From the NCBI GenBank assembly GCA_026770615.1, contig MU631526.1, forward strand, positions 108,190 to 132,203: a stretch of DNA of 24,014 bases. The letters run 5' to 3'. Made by a program: the position numbers and the translations under genes. The notes beneath the pieces were generated by a model. It was not told the origin of the DNA, did not search any database, and saw only the letters and a list, made by a program, of their open reading frames with translations. Position 1 is the first letter of the stretch; every line of letters begins with the position of its first letter. Of this stretch, positions 1-9,388 are shown piece after piece. Origin of the DNA: Pavlovales sp. CCMP2436 (Eukaryota; Haptophyta; Pavlovophyceae; Pavlovales).

Positions 1-1497
1 CGTGGCGATGCTGTGGAGCATGTTGTCATGCATCCATGCTGCCTGTCCATGCACAAAGTAAGGCTGTCCGTACCTTGCTTGCGCTACTATTGGCCACATA
101 TTATTGCGCAGGTTGTGGTTAAGGTCGCATGAGACCGCTGGTCCCAGCACCCTGGGGGTGCGGAGTGCGGCCTGGAGTTATCTGGGTGACTTGGATTCCT
201 TTCTTTACGATTTTCTTTACATTGTAGTCATTGATGTCAAGTTTGATAAAATGCAGGCCGTGGTGGGCAGTCGGTTGGTCTTCTGCCTTTACCTTTGTCA
301 AGTTTGATAAAATGCAGGCCGTGGTGGGCAGTCGGTTGGTCTTCTGCCTTTACCTGCATTCTATCTAGGACGGCCATGCGTCTGTTGTGTACTCTGTGGC
401 TGCTTGATATCACCTCTTTCTGGATCAGCCCGTGCTTTATCTGGAAGGGATGGCCGTGGTCATCCTTCCAGCTGCCTTGCGCGGAGTTTTCTCTGTCTTT
501 ATCTATGGTAATTTTCACCTCCTGGTCTATTTGCCCTGCGTAGTTGTATGGTCTAGCCATGACTGCAGTTGCAACGGCTCGGGCTCCATCTCGGGAGATG
601 TTGCTGTCTGTGGCTTCGTCCACTGCTGCCTCGATCGCTTGTTTGAGTGACACTCGTTCGGCTTGTGTCTGGGGGCATTCCCGGAATAGATGATGCTTGG
701 TGTCATCTCCTGGTCTTCGTACCCCTGCTGCATCGCAGAGGGGGCACTTTGTGTTCATGCGTTTGAGCTTTCTTCCAATATTCGCCGTGTACAGTAGAAT
801 TTTCGGGTACTCTGCTGCGATTTCCGCGTTGTAACGTACCGACCCGGAAATGCACTTTAGCATGAAGCGCGGGAATTTCTCAGGCCATGTAGGATAGGAA
901 AGCATGTATTCCGATTCACTCTCACAGAGTGCAGCTGTGTTCCCTTTAATGCTATACTTTCCAGGTTTGTTGGCCATAAGTTTCTCAACCAGCTGTCTCC
1001 TAATGCGTGCTGCCACCTCTTTGCGGAGGTAAGATTCGTCCGCTCTTTGGATATCCCCATCTGGAGTCGTAACCATGTATTTTCCTGGGGTGAGGGCTGG
1101 TTTTTGTAGGTGTAGGCCGTCTGTTTTATCGTATAGTGACCTACTTCCAAGGCTCTCCAATCGGCTCGGGCATTGATCATCACGAGGTCATCCATATGTT
1201 GGTCCATTCCTCGCATTATCTCTCTAATCCTACCTATGGTTTGGCCGTCTAGCACATACGTGTTGGTCGATTTGCGCCATGTGGGCTCAATGCTGACGTG
1301 TCGCATTTCTATTTCCTGGTCCAGGCCATGTGCCGATGTGTGCTCAATTTTGCGGGTGTGGTTGTTGCCTAGGGCCTGCTCAATAAGTGCTAGTGCTGTT
1401 GTCATATGTGGGTTTTGGTTATAGGCGTGGGAGCTCTCAGCGGTCATGCCGTGTGGTCTTCCGCGGCAGCGGGTGTTCGGGATTTGGTAGTGTGTAA
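1..1497 (-). pseudogene. Non-LTR retroelement 3' part, OTU copy 1 (decayed, runs off window start)
   Basis: Read on the minus strand, the order is: the C-terminal half of an RNase H-like domain (about 1447-1140; acidic 'TAESSHAY', His in 'IEHTSAH', final Asp in 'NARADWRA'), a linker, a zinc finger CPLC-x13-H-H-x4-C (about 675-746), a helical stretch, then the second half of an OTU-like domain (1-125, with 'WPIVAQARYG' and 'AAWMHDNMLHSIA'). The reading frame changes near 1120-1130, is broken again by a 61-bp tandem duplication at 235-355, and shifts again near 130. Compared with copy 2 (21340-23503), about 120 residues are missing between 'GAGTSGL' and 'DLNHNL', including the OTU catalytic-Cys motif. 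Similarity to copy 2 stops near 1497, so the reverse transcriptase is absent. The element is therefore dead. The OTU assignment depends on copy 2, where the DGNC motif survives. Confidence 0.7.
235..355. repeat. 61-bp-period tandem duplication
   Basis: Bases 235-294 are repeated exactly at 296-355 with one spacer base. Because 61 is not a multiple of three, the duplication shifts the retroelement frame: the minus-strand peptide 'EDQPTAHHGLHFIKLD' occurs twice in different frames. It is absent from copy 2. Confidence 0.95.
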
Positions 1498-1501
1498 GTT
1501 T

Positions 1502-1735
1502 CTAGTTAAACGTCCGTCCCCGGGAGGATCTCACTGGAAATTTGAGTGTTGAAAAACACTCAGATCCAGGGAACCACCCCGAGCACACGGATACCGTCCC
1601 CACCGCTGATCAGTTCAGACACACGACGATCGACGACTGACGACTCTCGACTGGCACGCTGACCGACCTCCACTGCTCTCCCTCGTGTCGTCTGAAAATG
1701 CATCACCGTCTGCGAGCACGGCACACCTGCGCGAC
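1502..1735. repeat. Diverged repeat R1, copy 1 (second copy at 18733-18945)
   Basis: This block shares ordered short matches with 18733-18945: 'ACGTCCG', then a hairpin, then 'ATACCGTC', 'TGATCAG', 'CTCGACT' and 'AACCTC'-like words. It contains a hairpin with stem GAGTGTT, loop GAAA and stem AACACTC (about 1543-1560), closed by an outer GGATCT/AGATCC pair. The other copy has a hairpin of different sequence at the same place. No coding frame is convincing. It could be a retroelement UTR or a small non-autonomous element; its identity is unknown. Confidence 0.5.
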
Positions 1736-1774
1736 TCACAAAACATTACTTCTTCACTAGCCTGTATCACATAT

Positions 1775-1810
1775 ATTGCGATTCTTGCCCCGAGGGACAG
1801 CAATCGCAAT
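1775..1810 (-). other. Hairpin overlapping the stop codon of element C
   Basis: ATTGCGATT at 1775-1783 pairs perfectly with AATCGCAAT at 1802-1810, and a weaker inner stem (TGCCCC/GGGACA) extends it. On the minus strand the hairpin starts in the TAA stop (1810-1812) of the element C reading frame. It may be a 3'-UTR structure of the element. This is inferred from position alone. Confidence 0.45.
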
Positions 1811-2344
1811 TATACGCGGCTTGTCTGCTGGCCCAGTCTAGCCCACCCCTTGCCGGGGGTGGGCCTCGGGCGCAGGACTTTGGGTTGCGGGGTGTGGCGG
1901 GCTTGCTGGCTCATGTTTGGTTTTAGGTTTTTTGTCGCCCGAGTGGTGTGACAGCGTGGGTGACTGGCCGTTTCAAGGGCCCGTTTGGTTGCTGAGCGCA
2001 GTGTGCGTGAGTGGTGCATGAATATGAAGGACTTATCATGGATCAGTGCGTGCATGCGTGACGGGCCTGCTGCGGATTTGTGGTTTATGGCGGGACTGGC
2101 TGGTCCTGTTTTGGGTTCGGTGGAACTGGCTGCACCTGGTAGTAATGAGGTTTTGGTTCGAGACGGTCTCTGGTTGCGTTTTTCCACGTTTGATGTGCGT
2201 AAGCGTTGCTGGCCTCGGCTGGGCCTGAGGGTGGGCTTCGGCTGCATGGAGGGTATGGTCGGGTTTACACATGTTAATGAATCTTCATTATTCGTAGGTT
2301 GGTTGCGCGTCAGGCATCTTTGTTTGGCAGGGGTGGTCAGTGCA

Positions 2345-2658
2345 CTGGTGTCCGTTAGGGGTATGGGCTCTTGCTGTATAGGTGGTATGGCCGTTGGGGA
2401 TATGGGCTCATACTAAGCGATGCTGTCCGTTGGGGGTATAGGCTCATACCGCAGAAATGGTATAGCCGCTGGTGCCTCGATTTGGGCGATGCTGTCTGTT
2501 AGGGGTATGGGCTCATACTGCATAGGTGATATGGCCGCTGGGGCTTCGTTTTGGGCGATGCTGTCTGTTGAGGGTATGGGCTCATACTGCATATGAGGTA
2601 AGGCTGATGGTTCCTTGTTTTGAGCGATGCTGTCCGTTAGGGGTATGGGCTCGTATTG
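2345..2658 (-). repeat. 69-bp coding tandem repeat (23-residue unit)
   Basis: The minus-strand frame repeats 'QYEPIPLTDSIAQNEAPAA...' with exact 23-residue spacing (units starting at residues 27, 50, 73 and 96 of the frame that begins at 2736), followed by shorter, degraded units. Differences between units are mostly single substitutions. One unit boundary carries TAG where other units have CAG before YEPI. Confidence 0.85.
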
Positions 2659-2761
2659 TATAGGTGGTATGGCCGCTGGTGCTGTGTTTTGATTCAATTT
2701 CCTTGCTGCCCGCTCAGCTGTCTGGGCGGCCCACATGGCTACCTTAAACTTATACGCGTCG

Positions 2762-3180
2762 GGGTCGAAATCCGAATTAGTGGCCAGTCCGGGGGGAAAT
2801 CGCGAAAAAATCCGATGAAAATCCTCCGGAGCAACTCACGAACCGGAGGTGGTGCACAGAAGTTAGTTGCAGATTCGTGAATGGGGCGCCGCCCCATTCA
2901 CGAATCTGCAACTAACTTTTGTGCACCACTTCGGGAACCAATACTTTGTTTTCGCTTCCGAACGCTGAGAATCGGAAATTTTAGTTTCCTTTAGTATGTT
3001 GTCGACCCCAGAGCACACGAGAGGCACGCGAGGTGGGCTCCGACCGTCAAGGAGGGCTCTATTCGACAACAGCTATCGACACTTAGCGCGCAGGGGCGAT
3101 CGATCTCTACTTCTTCGACCCGACCACAGCTTTTCTTCCTCCCCAGTGCGGAATCGCGACACTAATTCGGATTTCGACCC
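2762..3180. mobile_element. MITE copy A, 419 bp, TSD GTCG
   Basis: The element starts GGGTCGAAATCC and ends GGATTTCGACCC, giving a 21-bp perfect terminal inverted repeat. GTCG flanks it on both sides (2758-2761 and 3181-3184), a 4-bp target duplication. The second copy is at 10357-10776 with a different 4-bp duplication, which confirms the ends. There is no transposase frame, so it is non-autonomous. The centre is a long palindrome (2849-2929). It lies inside the reading frame of element C. I cannot assign the superfamily from a 4-bp TSD and a GGG terminus alone. Confidence 0.92.
2849..2929. repeat. 81-bp palindrome in the MITE centre
   Basis: The arms of 40 bp start GTGGTGCAC and end GTGCACCAC around the central base 2889, with a single mismatched pair (CAGAAG against CTTTTG). 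The equivalent palindrome in copy B is at 10444-10524, with mismatches only next to the centre. Confidence 0.93.
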
Positions 3181-3893
3181 GTCGTACATAGATATATTGT
3201 CCTTGGTGGACGCCGCTGATGCTTCAATTGCCGCTTCGCGTGATTTGTGCATTCTGAGGCTATGGCGTAGGAGAGTGTAGTGTAAGTCGCCGGGCTTGGG
3301 TGCGTCATCGGTGTCGACGTCCTTCTTTCTGAGCTCTTCTTTGACACTTAATCATTTTTTTTAATTTGGCGGGTCCCAGGCGCGGGGACAGTTCCTTGCC
3401 GAGAGAGCGGTGGAGGTCGTGGCAGTGCTTTTCCGTTGCCGAGCGCTCGTCGTATAGGTGATGCTTTGTGACTTATGAGTTGGGTGCTTTGCATAGAGGG
3501 CAGGTGAGGCCCATTGTTTCGGACTTTCCGTCGATGGTAATTGTAGTGGTGGCCATCGCCGGAAATTCTGCTGCCCACTCGGCATTGTGGCGGTATGATC
3601 CGAGTAACAATCTAGCCATGTGTTTGGTGTACTTTTCCGTGGGTCGCTGTTGCCCTCTAACTCGTGGGAGACGCAGAGCAGTCGTGCTCTCTTGTAACCA
3701 CATGGCTTATACATTGGCCATTCTACCTATGCCGGGGCATGTTTGATGGGGCCTCTCTTCTCTAGGCGATCCCTCGCAACTCTGTCTATTAGCGCATAGC
3801 GTGCTGCTCGTTGGTCGGATGTGATGATGTCATCTGTCGCAGTGGCCGCTATTGCCCAGCAGTGGGCCGTGAGCGTGTTTTTTGTGAGCTGTA

Positions 3894-5982
3894 ATGGTGC
3901 CGATGCAGTTCCGAGCGCCGGACGGCAAGCTGTGCGAGGGGGACGCGGAGAACGCAGAGGTGCTGCGCGCGCGCTTTGACGATGTGTACAACCGCAAGAC
4001 TGATGTCGACCCGAGCGCGGTGGAGCTGGTGAGGCAGCGGGAGTGCATGCAAGAGCTGGCAGATGAGCCGGGCCGTAAAGAGGTAAAGACGCATTTCAGG
4101 AAGGCGAAGACAGGCAAGTCGCCGGGTGAAAGCGGCCTCGCGGTGGAGTGCTTCCAAGCGCTCACCGACAACGAGGAGACGCTGACGCTCGTGCACGAGA
4201 CCATCTTAGACTTCTGGCGATCTGGGCAGGCGCGTGGGACGAATCAAGCTGCTGCCGAGACGCGCTTAAAGGAGTGGCGCGTAGGGCGGCTCAAGCTGCT
4301 ACCGAAGAAGGGAGACGCGAGCGACCCGTCGAACTGGCGGGGGATCATGCTGCTTGAGGCCGTCGCGAAAGTGGTGGGCTCGATCATCGCAGCCAGGCTC
4401 GCGACGCTCCTCTCAAAGGTGGGCGTTGAGTACTAGAACGGCTTCATGCGGCGGAGAGGCTGCGCGGACGGCGTCTTCTCGCTCAAGATGGCTCTGCTCA
4501 AGAGGAAGGAGCACGGGCTGGGCACGTGGACGCTGTACGTCGACCTCGTCAAGGCGTTCGACTCGGTAGACCGCTCGATGATGTTCGGCATCCTCCTACG
4601 GTACGGAGTTCCCGAGCACCTCGTCCAACTCATTCGCATGCTGCACACAGACCTGATTGTGCGGATGGCGGTGGGCGAGGTGGAGGTGGAGATGCCGACA
4701 ACGGTGGGCGTCAAGCAGGGTGACACGCTCGCGGCCATCATCTTCCTCTTCGTGGAGCAGGCGGCAATTGAGACGGTCGAGCCGGTCTTCGAAGAGGCGG
4801 GGATCAAGCAGCTCGAATTCCTGACGACGACGTGATCGCTGGGCGCAAGCTCGACGAGGACGGCGGCACATCCTTCAAACTCTGGGCATCTCTCTACGCG
4901 GACGACGGCGCACTACCTTTCACGTCGCGAGCAGACCTCGAGCTCGGCGCGCGGTTGCTCAAAGAGCATCTGCTACGCTTAGCCCTCGTGATGCACTGCG
5001 GCACAATGAACCCGACCGACGGCACCGTCGCCAAAAAGTCCAAGACTGATGAGGCGATGTTCTACCCGCCGGCCGGCTACTCTCCAACAACTAACGACAC
5101 TCTCTTTCTCAAGATCGACGACGCGCTCGGCATCGTCACGTTCACCGACCGGTTTCGGTGCCTCGGCTCAACCTTTTCGTCATCCCTAACAGATGACGAC
5201 GAGATCGAGCACAGGATCCGATCTGCAGCCGCAGCCGTTGGCTGTCTGCGGAGGTACGTCTTCAATCAAAACCACGGCTCCACGTCGCTCCCACTCGCCT
5301 CCAAGGGCAAGCTCTACCGATGCCTCGTGCTCGGTGTCTTGCTCTACGGCTGCGAATCCTGGGTCCTGACCTCAAAGCTGCGGCAAAGGCTGAGCGCGTT
5401 CCACAACCGCTGCGTGCGAGCGATGGCGAGGAAAAAGCCGCTGCGCGCTTCCTCCTCCGACTACATCTTCAAGTACGCTGCTCTCGCGCCGCAGTACGTC
5501 ACCCTCGGCGTCACAGACATCGACCAGTACATCTCCAATCGGATATTACGCTGGGCGGGACATGTGATGCGCATGAGCATTTCGAGACTTCCTCGCATGT
5601 TCATGACATCGTGGGTCAACGCACCGCGGCGCAACGGGCGACCGCTGATCTCCTACGGACACGACCTAACTCGCGAGCTCAACAATGTCGGCTTCAACCT
5701 TGACGGGCAAGCAGTCGGCGTTGGCGTCTCGACGAGCTGGGGCAAGGCCGCACAAGACAAGGCATCCTGGCGCAAACTGACGAGACTACCGGACGTGAAA
5801 CCCATCTTAAGAAAACCCGAACGAAATCGCATGCTCGAGGCTCTGTCGGCGCTTTGGTATCACCGCAAGGTGACACTATAGCTCAGCAGATTGACGCTCA
5901 GACGCTGACACCCGGGGCCTCCTGGACGCAGAGACTGCGCCTCAGGCGGGAGAAGGGGCATCATAACATAACATAACATAAC
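3894..5982 (+). pseudogene. LINE A: RTE-like non-LTR retrotransposon, 5'-truncated
   Basis: The frame opens inside the region before the reverse transcriptase ('RARFDDVYNRK', then 'KTGKSPGESGL', the RT motif-0 region). It continues with 'LLPKKGDASDPSNWRGI' (motif 1), 'YVDLVKAFDSVDR' (motif A, catalytic Asp near 4542), 'GVKQGDTLA' (motif B) and 'LYADDGA' (motif C, 4895-4906). After the RT come 'YGCESWVLT', 'LRWAGHVMRM' and 'RRNGRPLISYG', a C-terminal pattern I associate with RTE-like elements. No endonuclease domain is present, consistent with 5' truncation near 3890. Lesions are a TAG at 4434-4436, at a position usually Gln before 'NGF', and a 1-base frameshift near 4815-4830. The main frame ends at TAG 5879-5881. 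A short 3' UTR ends in four CATAA units. The element copies itself by target-primed reverse transcription when intact; this copy cannot. Confidence 0.88.
5962..5981 (+). repeat. (CATAA)4 3' tail of LINE A
   Basis: Four tandem CATAA units directly follow the LINE A 3' UTR. A simple-repeat 3' tail is typical of RTE-like LINEs. A matching, shorter tail (rc of ATGTTATG) sits at the LINE 3'-end fragment at 17733. Confidence 0.85.
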
Positions 5983-6023
5983 ACTGTGGCGTCTTTTCTG
6001 TGTACTGCTACTGCCTTTTAGCC

Positions 6024-9000
6024 CTAGTCGCTCAATGCGTTCTGCACGAGCTTTATGACAGCCGGGGGTTGGAGGTGGGGTGGCAAATCAGCCTGGCTGC
6101 GCCAGTTGTCGTCTCGTGTGGCGATGAAGAGCCGGGTCACTTCCTTTAGCGCCTCTGCTGTCACTATTCTAGCTCTCGAGGCGTCATCGTGACGTACCGC
6201 TCCCGGGGTATTTAGTATTTTGGCTACTTCATCATCCGATTTGGTATGAGCCGCAGTGTGAGTCGCGTTCCTGTAGCGTCCGTGCACCTCGTCACGTTGT
6301 TTGAGGCTGAGTAGGCGGTAGAAGTGAGGGTTTGCATCATAGCTCGTGGGATCCCTTAACCCGTGTGGTAGGGGGTTGCGGTCTAGGTGCCGTCTGTGCC
6401 AGTCTAGGCGTATTACGCCTGTGTCATGGTCCCATCCGATGAATAGCACTTGCTCGTGAGTTAGTGCTTGTAAGGCGAGTGTGACCACATTGCATTCTGC
6501 GTTGACAGCCGTTTGATCGTCTGAAAATGTACAGGTGAGAATATGTGCCACTGGGGCATGTGTCGTCCCGCGGATGTGGTGTGATGGAAGTACGTAAAAA
6601 CACGCCGCACCGGCTGCTCGAGCCTTGCCGTTTCCATCTGGTTTGATAAATGAACCGTCGACCCCGAGATGGGGGACGCACAATTATGGTTTCTCCGCTA
6701 TCGATGGTTGGTGTCTGAGTGCATGTATGAGTGTTGCGTGGCGTGTGACGAACCGGAAGCACATAGGTCCTCATAATGCCGACGTGAGTGCGGGCAGGAT
6801 TTCCCGTAATATTTCCAACTGCTCCGGGTGTTTTAATCGCCTAAATGTTGGCCTATATTCCTGTGTGAACAGGGTCTTGGCTGCGTTTGCTACTGCAGTC
6901 GTGTTTGCATGCATCGGTGCAGTTTGAAGAGCAATAAGCGTGTCCCTTATAGCGCTGCCGCATGTTCTTAAGATGTCTTCTTCGGCTGCACTTATGGCTG
7001 TCAATTGTCCGTCTGTGTCACTTAAGTTGGGGGCATTGCTTGCGGTGCGTAGTTTTGCCAAGTTTAGTACACAACAGGCGCTCATTGATGCGAGGGTGAC
7101 CGAAGCCAATTTGGGTTTTGCACGGCGGGTGGCGCTTAGGGCTGGCCGTAGTAGGACAGGGGCGAGCTCACTCATAGGTGTTGTCTGCAGGCCTGCATAG
7201 TTCTCGAATATATCCCATTTGCTTCCCCCTGGGGTGCTTCGGAAAGACTTTTGATCGCCGGTGGGCATCGTTTTTGCCTTGGCTTGTCTCGCGGGTCCGT
7301 TATGGGCGATACTCAATGCATGTGCTGCGAGGGCGTGCGTTGCGGACTCCACGGGTGAGTTGAGAAGGCGCAGCATGGCTGATACTTTTCCCCCCGCGTT
7401 TTGGGCACGCAGGTCCACCAGACCTAGGCCATCGCGTTCGGGGGGGCCGCACAGGCGTTCTCTTGCTACATGGGGCCCTATTGTGCAGCGAAGGCGCGTG
7501 GCCTCTACTATCGATGTAAGCATCGTGGACAGGAAATTATCAGATAAGTCTGGCTCCTAAATAGTATGGTAGTATTGACGCTACGTCATGGTGGGACAGC
7601 TTGGCTACCCAAAGGGTGTGACATGCCCCTTTGCTCGAGACAAGGTGCACCTTTCCCATGGCTTGTGCTACAGGGGATCGCGGGCAATAAGAACGGCGGG
7701 TTTTGGGGCTGAGGCTGAGTTTCTTAGCAAATTACATACAAACAATGGTTAAATTTTGGTAAAATTACTATTGAAGGGCAAAAAACGAGGCTCAGTTTCT
7801 TAACACGACGGTTTCTCATTGCCCACGATCCCCTGTATCTTAATCAGGAGTTTACGTTCCTGGGTCTCCTGCCACTTGCCGTTGGTGGTTTGTAGGTGTC
7901 CCAGGTATTCGAAAGTTTTGTCCTTTGGCGTCTGGGGCACCTCTATGTGTGGGGAGTTTGCATCCCTTGATGATAGGCAGATGCAGGCTTTCTGGGTGAG
8001 GTTTCCTTGATCATCACTGACTGTCTGAACTGGTGGTTTGGGTTCCCAGTGCCCTGGCAACTTAAGTAGTATGGTGTGATAGCACTTCTTGGCGTTGAAT
8101 TCCATGGTGTAGGCCGCAAGGATGCGATCTGCTATTCCTATCATGGCCTGTGCAGTGCATGCATTTTCTGCAAAGAGTGCTAAATCGTCCATGTATGCCT
8201 GGTATTTAAGAGGGCTGCACGGCTTTCTGTGAGTGTGACCTGGCGGTGGAGTCGGTTGGTAGCTACCTGGCTGCTTATCCAGCTGGCGGTGAAGCATGTT
8301 CATAAATAAGCAATACGTGATTGGGCTGAGCGGGCAGCCTTGCTTGCATCCCATGGAAGTTGGAACCGGGTGCTTTGATCCCGGCTCTTAGAAAAGGCGT
8401 AACGTACGGGGATTATTCGCGGTATCCGTGGGGCCCCGTGGGCCCCCGGGCTGCAGCCATCACTGCTACGTGGTCTGCTGCTATGCCATTTTTTCTGGCC
8501 GCAAGCTGTTGTTCGGATAGGAGCTACATTCTGCCTGCGGCGCCTAGTAGCTGTCCCGCCATGAAGGCTGCGGGTAATTTGTAGGTGACACTTTGGGGTG
8601 TGATGCCTCTGTAGTTTGAATGTTTTGTGGGATTACCTTTTTTTGTAGAAGTAGACGCTTTCTGATGTACCCAATTGGGTTGGTAGGGTCGTTTCTTTAA
8701 GCGTAGTGTTGAGGACGTTTGTTAGGAGAGTGTATAATTCACCAATGTGGTTTTCAATATTATCGGCTTGTAGCAGCAGTTTTAGGGCTAGGTATTGTAC
8801 ACCATCTAGTCTCGGAGCGCTGAGTGCTTTGCCGGCAACAATTAGGCGGACGAGATCGTTTGGAGTAGCAAGTGCTTGGACATTTGTTGTCTCTTCGTCC
8901 GTCCAGCGTTTAGTCAGGTCAGTCCATTCACTTGGATCTTGCCATGCTTTGCCCGTGGGCGGGAGGGGAGTGGTTTTGCCTAGTAGTGTTCGAGTGTAGT

Positions 9001-9196
9001 CTGTAGCTAAACTGATCACTTCTTTTGGCTTTGTTGTGACTTTATTTGTTGTCGTAGTGGGCTTGACGGGTTGAGAATTTAAATTTAAATTGACATTTGG
9101 GGTGGGCCGCGGGAGGCCGGACTGGGTCACTGGCGGGAAGCGGGAGGTTGGGCCTCGGGGGGAGGGGGGGGGATCCGTGGATCGACGGCAGTGCAC
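6024..9196 (-). pseudogene. LINE B: non-LTR retrotransposon with C-terminal RNase H, decayed
   Basis: Minus-strand frames in order: a basic/Thr-rich N-terminal part and 'KALSAPRLDGVQYLALKLLL' (RT motif 0, frame 9196-8633); motif 1 'GNPTKHSNYRGITP' in the next frame after a run of seven A (T7 at 8638-8644 on plus); 'SEQQLAARKNG' (motif 2); 'MGCKQGCPLSP' (motif B, 8354); 'YMDDLALFAEN' (motif C, 8184-8195); 'FEYLGHLQTTNG'; a thumb/linker with 'ERDGLGLVDL' (7523-6771); and an RNase H domain (6683-6024) with Asp9, Glu63, Asp85/87, His146 in 'HTAAHTKSDDE' and a late Asp. Motif A (catalytic Asp) is missing: only about 115 bases separate motif 2 from motif B. There are also frameshifts, several stops and an inverted duplication at 7670-7836. 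The copy is inactive. It is not the same family as LINE A. No 5' endonuclease is seen. Confidence 0.85.
7670..7836. repeat. Short inverted duplication interrupting LINE B
   Basis: The 24-base stretch 7670-7693 is the reverse complement of 7813-7836 apart from two mismatches; the latter encodes 'IQGIVGNEK' of LINE B. In between, 'AGGCTSAGTTTCTTA' occurs twice directly (about 7711 and 7789) around an AT-rich stretch. The LINE B frame is lost here (7524-7800). This looks like a rearrangement or small insertion scar. Confidence 0.7.
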
Positions 9197-9388
9197 GGCG
9201 TGGGCCGAAAAATCCGATTCCCGGTCTCACAATTTAAAAGTGGCTCCCGTGAGTGGCTCCCATCAACCCGTCCAGACCTGCGAGGGCGGGCGACGGAAGC
9301 GAGTCGCTGCACAGCTCCACTCTTGCAGCTGCCGGACATCACTCGCGTGTCGCTCCCCTGCGAAGGCCAGGCGGGCGTACCGCCCTTC

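Larger units (their letters stand above)
1810..3885 (-). pseudogene. Retroelement ORF tail, element C, with Pro-rich repeats and a MITE insertion
   Basis: Minus-strand frames recapitulate the order seen in copies 1 and 2. They run: 'DDIITSDQRAARYALIDRVARDRLE' region (about 3740-3830), 'GSYRHNAEWAAEFPAM' and 'CPLCKAP' (about 3475-3600), a weakened HHLY...C half of the zinc finger (about 3420-3470), then 'LLRHSLRMHKSREAAIEAS', which aligns with 'VVSSSLRMHCKRRTALL' of copy 2. The frame is then cut by a 419-bp MITE (2762-3180). It resumes exactly at 'AYKFKVAMWAAQTAERAARK', passes a 23-residue Pro/Gln-rich tandem repeat, and ends at 1810 in a basic, Ser/Thr/Pro-rich tail. There are several frameshifts, a TAA after 'CPLCKAPNS' and an in-frame TAG at 2413-2415. 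No OTU motif is visible after the zinc finger, so this is a relative with a different C-terminus. Confidence 0.6.
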
